From JAYPLE01 sp047627515 (lineage in GTDB: Bacteria > Bacteroidota > Bacteroidia > Cytophagales > Cyclobacteriaceae): DNA of 28,537 nucleotides. The notes beneath the pieces were generated by a model. The model was not told the origin of the DNA. It saw nothing but the letters and a program-made list of their open reading frames with translations, and did not search any database. Positions 22,692 through 28,537 of the stretch are shown here, piece after piece (position 1 is the stretch's first letter; every line of letters starts with the position of its first letter). Both the position numbers and the translations under genes were made by a program. The stretch covers positions 1 to 28,537 of the forward strand of contig JBLHTU010000029.1 of assembly GCA_047627515.1 (NCBI GenBank), written 5' to 3'.

Positions 22692-24067
22692 AGTTAGATG
22701 GGATCCATAGTGTCTACTTCATCGGTATCGGAGGCATCGGTATGTCTTCTCTTGCAAGATGGTTTAAACACCGTGGTGCACAAGTAGCTGGATATGATAG
22801 GGTATCAACAACATTGACCCAAAAGCTGGAGCAGGAAGGTATCGAAATTCATTACGAAGATAATCTTGCATTACTGCCAGAATGGACGTCTAGCACTGAA
22901 TCGACTCTTGTGGTTTATACACCAGCTATACCTAAAGATCACAAAGGCCTTCACCATTTAAGAAGCTTAGGACATGATCTCAAGAAGAGATCTGAAGTTC
23001 TAGGTATGATAACATCTGGTCATTATACGCTAGCGATAGCGGGCACACACGGCAAGACGACTACATCATCGATGTTAGCACATATTCTACAAGGAAGCGA
23101 TGCAGGTTGCTCCGCCTTTGTGGGTGGGATCATGACCAATTACGACTCGAATCTAATCATCGGTGAAACAGGAGCTCCAGTTGTAGTGGAGGCTGATGAG
23201 TTTGATCGATCTTTCATGCAATTGCATCCGGACTTTACCATAGTGACTTCCATCGATCCAGATCATTTAGACATCTATGGTGATGGAGAGGAAATGACTC
23301 AATCTTATTTAGCATTTATCCAATTGACTGATAAGGATGGTAAGATCATATTGCAAGGAGATGTTGCTAAGCAGATTGGGCATAAGATAGGTAGATCGTT
23401 TTTGACCTATGGTTTATCATCTGCAACCATCACCGCCAATAACCTACGCATAGATGGAAATAAGTTCATATTTGATTACGAGGGAGATCTTGTTATAAAG
23501 GATATCAAGTTGAGCCTTCCAGGCTACCATAATATGCTGAATGCAACAGCTGCGATCACGGCAGGTTTACATATGGGGATGGCTGCTGCTCAAGTGAAGG
23601 AACAGATAGAATCTTATCGTGGGGTCAAGCGACGTTTTCAGTACATCATTGATCAGCCAGGATTTACTTATATCGACGATTATGCACATCACCCGTCAGA
23701 GATAGAAGCGCTATTGATTTCTGTCAAAAAACTGTACCCTAACAGAAGTGTGACCACCATTTTTCAACCTCACCTCTATACCCGTACCAAAGACTTCTAT
23801 GAAGGGTTTGCAAAAAGTCTATCGTTATCTGATCGCGTGATATTACTAGATATATATCCCGCGAGAGAACTTCCAATTAAGGGAGTTAGTGCGCAGATGA
23901 TCTTTGATCTCATCGAGACATCCAATAAGCAATTGGTGAGTCGAGACGTGGTTCCTTCGATGCTTGATGAACTGCAAGCAGACGTTCTGCTAACTGTAGG
24001 TGCAGGAGATATTGATACACTTGTGCCAATCATACAATCACATTTTCAAAAAGAGACAAGTCTATGA
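22688..24067 (+). CDS. murC: UDP-MurNAc:L-alanine ligase
   Basis: MurC attaches the first stem residue, L-alanine, to UDP-MurNAc in the cytoplasm. The 459-aa protein has the N-terminal dinucleotide-like loop FIGIGGIGMSSLARWF (11-26), the ATP loop AGTHGKTTTSSML (118-130, K123), VEADEFDRSF, and the C-terminal YIDDYAHHPSEIEALL. All are diagnostic of MurC rather than the recycling ligase Mpl. The ATGA overlap (4 nt) with murG upstream and with ftsQ downstream indicates translational coupling. The ddl gene that follows murC in many bacteria is absent here. Confidence 0.96.
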   Translation: MKLDGIHSVYFIGIGGIGMSSLARWFKHRGAQVAGYDRVSTTLTQKLEQEGIEIHYEDNLALLPEWTSSTESTLVVYTPAIPKDHKGLHHLRSLGHDLKKRSEVLGMITSGHYTLAIAGTHGKTTTSSMLAHILQGSDAGCSAFVGGIMTNYDSNLIIGETGAPVVVEADEFDRSFMQLHPDFTIVTSIDPDHLDIYGDGEEMTQSYLAFIQLTDKDGKIILQGDVAKQIGHKIGRSFLTYGLSSATITANNLRIDGNKFIFDYEGDLVIKDIKLSLPGYHNMLNATAAITAGLHMGMAAAQVKEQIESYRGVKRRFQYIIDQPGFTYIDDYAHHPSEIEALLISVKKLYPNRSVTTIFQPHLYTRTKDFYEGFAKSLSLSDRVILLDIYPARELPIKGVSAQMIFDLIETSNKQLVSRDVVPSMLDELQADVLLTVGAGDIDTLVPIIQSHFQKETSL

Positions 24068-24819
24068 ATTACTCAGTAAAGAAAATAGCCTTGGTTGCAG
24101 GAGTAGGAGTATTGATGATTGGTCTGATTGGCATGGCCAGCAAAAGACAATTAGAACGTAAAGTCAATGACATGGCTATTTCGATCAAGGATCAAGGTGG
24201 TAATTACTTCATTGATCAGTTTGAAGTCACATCGCTCATCAATGCTGAAAACACTGATTACGTATTGGGTTTGACACTAGATCAACTCAATCTAAAAGAA
24301 TTGGAAAGACGTGTGGAAATGAATGCGTTTGTACGCGACGCACAGATCTATCTAGATATCCAAGGCAACTTACAAGTTGCCCTGATACAGTCTAAGCCGA
24401 TCGCGAGGATTTTGAAATATCAGGGGTCAAGTAGATATATCGATGATGAAGGTAACCTACTGCCATTGAATACAAAGCACACTGCAAGAGTGCCAGTAGT
24501 CGAGCTAGATTATAAGGCTGGTTGGGAGCAGAGCCTCACGGAGGATGATTTTGGGACAAAGTTTTTAGCTCTGCTGACTCATATAGAATCGGATCCATTC
24601 TGGAAAGCACAAATTGCTCACATCATAGTCGATGCGCAGCAAGAATTAACCTTTATTCCTCAGGTCACAAGACAAGAAGTGATCTTCGGGTCTACTAAAA
24701 ATATGCAAGCCAAGTTTGATCGGCTTAAGCTGTTTTACACGGAAGTGTTGCCCGCCAAAGGGTGGAATACATATGCCTACGTAAATGTTAAATATGAAAA
24801 TCAAATCGTCTGTAAATAA
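24064..24819 (+). CDS. ftsQ: Division protein FtsQ/DivIB
   Basis: FtsQ is a bitopic protein that recruits FtsL and partner proteins to the septum. The 251-aa product has a very short cytoplasmic end, one membrane helix near residues 8-25 (IALVAGVGVLMIGLIGMA), then a periplasmic POTRA-like segment (about 45-120) with NLKELERRVEMNAFVRDAQI and VALIQSKPIARIL. A beta-rich domain follows. The layout and the conserved SKPIARI stretch fit Bacteroidota FtsQ, which is divergent from the E. coli protein. It overlaps murC by 4 nt and is 12 nt ahead of ftsA. Synteny contributes strongly to the call. Confidence 0.9.
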   Translation: MNYSVKKIALVAGVGVLMIGLIGMASKRQLERKVNDMAISIKDQGGNYFIDQFEVTSLINAENTDYVLGLTLDQLNLKELERRVEMNAFVRDAQIYLDIQGNLQVALIQSKPIARILKYQGSSRYIDDEGNLLPLNTKHTARVPVVELDYKAGWEQSLTEDDFGTKFLALLTHIESDPFWKAQIAHIIVDAQQELTFIPQVTRQEVIFGSTKNMQAKFDRLKLFYTEVLPAKGWNTYAYVNVKYENQIVCK

Positions 24820-24831
24820 AAATTAGTTATC

Positions 24832-26124
24832 ATGGAAGAAGACAAAATTGTTGTCGGCCTGGATATCGGAACTACTAAGATCTGTGCGATCGTAGGTAGG
24901 AAAAACGAGTATGGAAAACTCGAAATTCTCGGTATGGGCAAGTCTGTTTCCGAAGGAGTGATTCGAGGTATCGTGACCAATATTGATAAAACGGTCATGT
25001 CTATCGAAAAAGCGATTCAGGAAGCAAGTGAACAATCCGGTATAGATATCCGGGTGGTGAATGTTGGTATTGCTGGCCAACACATAAAAAGCAGCATGCA
25101 TCACGGCTCTATTACTCGAGAAAATAATGATGAAATCACAGTAGAAGATGTGAATCGTCTGGCTTCTGATATGTATCGAATCGTAATCCCTCCGGGAAGC
25201 AAGATTATACATGTCATGCCTCAAGATTACATCGTTGACTACGAGGACGGAATCATGGATCCCGTTGGTATGTCTGGTGTGAAACTGGAAGCAGACTTTC
25301 ACATTATTACAGCTCAGACCAATGCCATCAATAACATTAACAAATGTGTGGAACGTGGTGGATTGGTTGGAGAGAATTTAATCCTTGAACCATTGGCATC
25401 AAGCCTGTCAGTTCTCAGTGATGAAGAACGTGAAGCAGGAGTCTGCTTAGTCGATATCGGTGGTGGTACGACAGATATCGCTGTATTTTATGATAATATT
25501 ATCAGACATACGGCTGTGATCCCGTTTGGAGGTAATATTCTCACAGCGGATATCAAGCAAGGATGTATGGTGATGGAATCTCAAGCCGAGCAGCTTAAGA
25601 CCAAGTTTGGTCGTGCAATAGCAGAGGAAGCATCACCCAATGAAATCGTTTCAATTCCTGGATTAAGAAACCGTCCTCCCAAAGAAATATCTGTTCAGAA
25701 TCTGGCACATATCATACAAGCCAGGATGGAAGAGATCATCGAAATGGTGCACACAGAGATCATCGCATCCGGCTATCATAAAAAACTAGCAGCTGGTATT
25801 GTTGTGACGGGTGGTGGTTCACAAATGCTAAATCTCAGACAGTTGTTTGAGTTTATGACAGGACTTGATACTCGGATTGGCTATCCAAATGAGCATCTAG
25901 GTAAAAGCAAGGTTGATGATGCTAAGAGTCCAATGTATGCCACAGCGGTAGGACTTGTTCTTTCTGGGTTCAAAGCGCTTGACTTTAGAGATTCTCAGTA
26001 TCAAGCGATGGGACAGCAACAGCGAAAGTTCAAAGATCGAAATGGAAACAAGTTTTTTCAGACAATCCTGCAAAGAACTAAAAATCTATTGATCGATGAC
26101 CTGGATGACAAAAAGGATTATTGA
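24832..26124 (+). CDS. ftsA: Division protein FtsA
   Basis: FtsA is an actin-fold ATPase that tethers FtsZ filaments to the membrane and activates septal synthesis. The 430-aa protein has the phosphate-1 motif VGLDIGTTKICAIVG (8-22), the 1C domain unique to FtsA (about 85-165, with VGIAGQHIKS at its start), phosphate-2 VDIGGGTTDIAVF, and the late glycine motif VVTGGGSQML. After the actin fold, the last about 45 residues form a polar linker and a short amphipathic helix (FFQTILQRTKNLL) that would insert into the membrane. An acidic tail (DDLDDKKDY) follows it. It is 12 nt after ftsQ and 24 nt before ftsZ. Confidence 0.96.
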   Translation: MEEDKIVVGLDIGTTKICAIVGRKNEYGKLEILGMGKSVSEGVIRGIVTNIDKTVMSIEKAIQEASEQSGIDIRVVNVGIAGQHIKSSMHHGSITRENNDEITVEDVNRLASDMYRIVIPPGSKIIHVMPQDYIVDYEDGIMDPVGMSGVKLEADFHIITAQTNAINNINKCVERGGLVGENLILEPLASSLSVLSDEEREAGVCLVDIGGGTTDIAVFYDNIIRHTAVIPFGGNILTADIKQGCMVMESQAEQLKTKFGRAIAEEASPNEIVSIPGLRNRPPKEISVQNLAHIIQARMEEIIEMVHTEIIASGYHKKLAAGIVVTGGGSQMLNLRQLFEFMTGLDTRIGYPNEHLGKSKVDDAKSPMYATAVGLVLSGFKALDFRDSQYQAMGQQQRKFKDRNGNKFFQTILQRTKNLLIDDLDDKKDY

Positions 26125-26148
26125 CGGTCAAATTAAAACTGGAAAATC

Positions 26149-27858
26149 ATGAATGAAAATACATATTCTTTCGACTTACCTTCTCATCATAAATCAATTA
26201 TAAAAGTAATTGGAGTAGGTGGTGGTGGCAGCAATGCTGTTAATCACATGTACAACATGGGCATTCGGGATGTAGAGTTTGTGGTCTGTAACACAGACCG
26301 TCAGGCACTAGAGAGTAGCCCTGTTCCGAATAAGTTACAAATCGGAGTCAACCTAACAAGTGGACTAGGAGCTGGAGCCAATCCGGAAAAAGGTCGTAAT
26401 GCAGCGATTGAAAGCAAAGAAGAGATCAAAGAGCTACTATCTGACAATACGAAAATGATTTTCGTAACGGCAGGTATGGGTGGAGGTACCGGAACAGGTG
26501 GTGCACCAGTCATAGCGCAAGTAGCTCGAGAAATGGACATACTCACTGTTGGTATCGTCACAGCGCCTTTTAGGTTTGAAGGCAAGAAGAAGTTGAAACA
26601 AGCCGAAGAGGGTATAGCTGCACTTAAGGCTAGTTGTGATACAGTGATTGTCATTTCCAACGACAAGATCAAAGAGATCTATGGTAATCTACCAATTAGC
26701 GAAGCGTTCTCACAAGCTGATAACGTGTTGACGACGGCGGCAAAAGGGATTGCGGAGATCATTACCGTCCCAGGTTATGTCAATGTGGATTTTGAAGATG
26801 TTAAGACTGTCATGAGTAATGCAGGTGCAGCCGTAATGGGATCAGCACAAACATCTGGTGAAAACAGGGCTAGACGTGCAGCTGAGGCGGCACTCAATTC
26901 CCCACTGCTCAATAACCATAAGGTCTTTGGTGCAAAAAAGATACTTTTAAGTATCATGTCTGGTGAAGAAGCAGAACTCCAAATGGACGAGCTAGCTGAC
27001 ATCACTGATTATATGCATGAGTTTGCTGGAGAGGATGCTGAAGTGATATTTGGTCATGGTGTAGAAGCTGAGCTTGGGGATGAAATCCGCGTCACAGTTA
27101 TCGTCACGGGCTTTGATTCACCGGCTGTTGACAGCACTGAAGAGGAGACAGCTGATATGGAGTTGCATGTCAGACCGAGTTCGGATGGCGCGTCTGAAGA
27201 TATGTCAGATCAGGTGCCGAAGTTTGATCTTGAGATTCAGCCAAGATATCAAGAGCCGACCTATGACGACCATGAGCCCGATGAGGAAACGCAGACAGTT
27301 TTTGACTTAGAGTCCAAAAGGAGAATTAAGCAAATCAGTCTTTTTGAAAAAGGAGAGGACCAGGATGATGAAGAGCTTGAACTAAGCAATGAATCAACAG
27401 ACTTCATGGGATCCGATGATAACGGTGTATCAAATGATGATAGATTCGATTTCGATTTTGACATTACTGATGAAGACGAGCAGACTTCTGAAAAAGAGAC
27501 GTATGCCTTTGACTTCGAGGAATCATCTTTTGAAGCAGAGAATGAATCAGAAGAAGAAGAAGAAGAAGATGCATTGCTGGAAGATCTAAAAGAGATGGCA
27601 CATCCACCGTCGCATCGCTTCCGATTGCTGGAAGAACGAAAAAAGCGTGAGGAAAAGTTAAATCAAGCGAAGCATGTGCATCAGCAAGTTAGTCCTGAAT
27701 CCTATAAGGAGAAATGGGAAGTACCGGCTTATGAGCGTAAAAAGGTAAATCTCAAGCAAGTGCCTCATAGTTCAACTCAGAATATTTCTAGGTACAACCT
27801 TAACGATGATAACAAGATCATTGGAAACAATAAGTTCTTGCATGACAATGTTGATTGA
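26149..27858 (+). CDS. ftsZ: Division tubulin FtsZ with a long acidic linker
   Basis: FtsZ polymerises with GTP into the ring that organises division. Residues about 15-330 form the tubulin-fold GTPase: KVIGVGGGGSNAVNHM (19-34), the tubulin signature GMGGGTGTGGAP (109-120) and the T7 loop NVDFEDVKTVMSNAG. The total is 569 aa, against 383 in E. coli. The extra length is a disordered, acidic linker of about 200 residues, including a Glu-rich run encoded by GAA repeats (27550-27569). Conserved C-terminal pieces follow: VPAYERKKVNL, SRYNL, and the terminal KFLHDNVD typical of Bacteroidota FtsZ, the likely partner-binding tail. It is the last gene of the operon, followed by a terminator. Confidence 0.97.
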   Translation: MNENTYSFDLPSHHKSIIKVIGVGGGGSNAVNHMYNMGIRDVEFVVCNTDRQALESSPVPNKLQIGVNLTSGLGAGANPEKGRNAAIESKEEIKELLSDNTKMIFVTAGMGGGTGTGGAPVIAQVAREMDILTVGIVTAPFRFEGKKKLKQAEEGIAALKASCDTVIVISNDKIKEIYGNLPISEAFSQADNVLTTAAKGIAEIITVPGYVNVDFEDVKTVMSNAGAAVMGSAQTSGENRARRAAEAALNSPLLNNHKVFGAKKILLSIMSGEEAELQMDELADITDYMHEFAGEDAEVIFGHGVEAELGDEIRVTVIVTGFDSPAVDSTEEETADMELHVRPSSDGASEDMSDQVPKFDLEIQPRYQEPTYDDHEPDEETQTVFDLESKRRIKQISLFEKGEDQDDEELELSNESTDFMGSDDNGVSNDDRFDFDFDITDEDEQTSEKETYAFDFEESSFEAENESEEEEEEDALLEDLKEMAHPPSHRFRLLEERKKREEKLNQAKHVHQQVSPESYKEKWEVPAYERKKVNLKQVPHSSTQNISRYNLNDDNKIIGNNKFLHDNVD

Positions 27859-27912
27859 GAGAGTAATAACTATCGATAACTAATACTAATCCTCGCAAGG
27901 GGAAATATGATT

Positions 27913-27940
27913 TAATCACAAGATCAAACAGGTGTGATTA
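27913..27940 (+). repeat. Inverted repeat TAATCACA/TGTGATTA downstream of ftsZ
   Basis: Perfect 8-bp arms (27913-27920 and 27933-27940) are separated by 12 nt, between the ftsZ stop and the terminator. It could be a protein-binding dyad or an mRNA 3' hairpin. No T-run follows it, so it is not a terminator itself. Confidence 0.45.
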
Positions 27941-27951
27941 TTTACAGACGG

Positions 27952-27985
27952 GGGCCTTTCCAGAAATGGGAGGCTCTTTTTTTTT
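27952..27985 (+). terminator. Rho-independent terminator of the dcw operon
   Basis: GGGCCTTTCC (27952-27961) pairs with GGGAGGCTC (27968-27976) with a bulged T and some G-T pairs around a 6-nt loop. A run of nine T (27977-27985) follows. It lies about 95 nt after the ftsZ stop and is the only convincing terminator after mraZ. Confidence 0.8.
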
Positions 27986-28179
27986 GGTGTAGATCAACTT
28001 AACGTATATTAATTGAGCTTTGATCTTCTTGTTTTTATGCTCTTTAGTTGGTTTCCTTCTAGTTAGAAGTGAGGCTCATTATTCCGTACGGGTTGATTTT
28101 CAACCTTTTATAAATATTGTAAAACCCTAATGGAGGATTCGCAGTAGATTACAGTATTAACAAATCTCTTAACTAGATT

Positions 28180-28537
28180 ATGAAAAATAGAACTCTACTA
28201 ATGGCAATGCTAGTCATCATCATGGCTGCTTGTCAGGCTCCTGCCGACGAGGCTCAAATGGCAATCAAGATGCCTCCAGGACTTGACCTGATGAATATGG
28301 ATACGGCGAGTAATCCGAAAGAAGATTTTTATCAATTTGCGAATGGGCAATGGTTAGAAAAAACCAAAATCCCTGAGAAAGAAGGTAGATGGGGTGGTTT
28401 TCCTGAGCTGAGGGAAAAGAATAATATAATGATGCTCGGCATCATGGAGAGGTCTGCTGAAAACCCCGCGTTTAAGGATGGTTCTGATGAAAGAAAAGCA
28501 GTTGATTTTTTTGCTGTAGGGATGGACTCTTCCTTAG
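28180..28537 (+). CDS. M13-family metallopeptidase lipoprotein, 5' part
   Basis: The frame runs open to the window edge (119 full codons). Residues 1-18 form a lipoprotein signal peptide ending in the lipobox MAAC, with the lipidated Cys at 18 followed by Gln, so the protein should be anchored in a membrane facing the periplasm or surface. After a short spacer comes NPKEDFYQFANGQWLEKTKI, the characteristic opening of M13 (neprilysin/PepO-like) zinc endopeptidases, followed by ELREKNNIMMLGIME and FFAVGMDSS. M13 enzymes cleave small peptides; the HExxH zinc site lies beyond the window, so activity cannot be checked. The ATG at 28180 is chosen because it gives a complete signal peptide. It is separated from ftsZ by a terminator and is probably a separate unit. 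Confidence 0.85.
   Translation, partial: MKNRTLLMAMLVIIMAACQAPADEAQMAIKMPPGLDLMNMDTASNPKEDFYQFANGQWLEKTKIPEKEGRWGGFPELREKNNIMMLGIMERSAENPAFKDGSDERKAVDFFAVGMDSSL

Larger units (their letters stand above)
27859..28179. other. Intergenic region between ftsZ and the M13 peptidase gene
   Basis: This stretch of 321 nt has no gene. It holds an 8-bp inverted repeat (27913-27940) and the operon terminator (27952-27985). Two small hairpins follow: CTTCTA-gt-TAGAAG (28056-28069), and GGTTGA-ttt-TCAACC followed by TTTT (28091-28109). No exact TAnnTTTG promoter for the downstream gene is visible. Confidence 0.6.

Noticed and set aside
24823..25302. 159-codon minus-strand open frame opposite ftsA
   Set aside because: It lies fully inside the well-supported ftsA gene, and its product (rich in His, Ile and Asn) resembles no family; it is an antisense shadow.
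26301..26672. 123-codon minus-strand open frame opposite ftsZ
   Set aside because: Low-complexity Ser/Pro/Val product antisense to the FtsZ GTPase core; a shadow.
1..28537. CRISPR arrays, tRNA or rRNA genes, insertion sequences
   Set aside because: No regularly spaced repeats, cloverleaf-like segments, rRNA-like stretches or transposase motifs were seen by eye; a tool-based scan was not possible.

Overview
The window looks like chromosomal DNA of a Bacteroidota bacterium, probably a Cytophagales-like lineage (order-level placement is inference). Supporting signs are the DUF4199, two-component-propeller and M13-lipoprotein families, the division/cell-wall (dcw) gene order without murF or ddl, an FtsZ with a long acidic linker ending in LHDNVD, and a promoter of the Bacteroidota form TTTG-N19-TAnnTTTG ahead of mraZ.

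Left part (1-11.9 kb), mixed housekeeping and accessory genes: a LuxR-type DNA-binding segment with a strong terminator; a DUF4199 membrane protein whose C-terminus appears changed by an 11-bp tandem duplication; a secreted beta-propeller reading frame that runs into a caspase-like peptidase frame through an apparent -1 frameshift; gpsA overlapping a glycerolipid acyltransferase gene (both minus strand); a PhzF-family enzyme; a long-chain polyprenyl diphosphate synthase; a SlyD-like FKBP prolyl isomerase with terminator; a DoxX-like membrane protein interrupted by one in-frame TAG; and a minus-strand pair made of an APC-family permease and an aldo/keto reductase fused to a RidA-like domain.

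Right part (12.1-27.9 kb), an intact dcw operon on the plus strand: mraZ, rsmH, ftsL-like, ftsI, murE, mraY, a 122-aa gene, murD, ftsW, murG, murC, ftsQ, ftsA, ftsZ, then a rho-independent terminator. Genes overlap by 1-8 nt or lie within 24 nt of each other, so transcription and translation are probably coupled. The operon makes the UDP-MurNAc-peptides (MurC/D/E), the lipid-linked precursors (MraY, MurG), the septal polymerase and transpeptidase (FtsW/FtsI) and the Z-ring (FtsZ/FtsA/FtsQ/FtsL). MraZ probably represses it through GTG repeats at an exact 10-nt period that overlap the -33 promoter box. A second, better-matching pair of boxes lies about 150 bp upstream on the other strand. The unexpected member is the 122-aa gene between mraY and murD, which resembles the four-helix-bundle S23/IVS family.

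The window ends inside an M13-family metallopeptidase lipoprotein gene. No tRNA, rRNA, CRISPR array or insertion sequence was recognised. The most interesting points are the S23-like gene inside dcw, the paired MraZ box clusters, and three apparent coding lesions confined to the accessory part.
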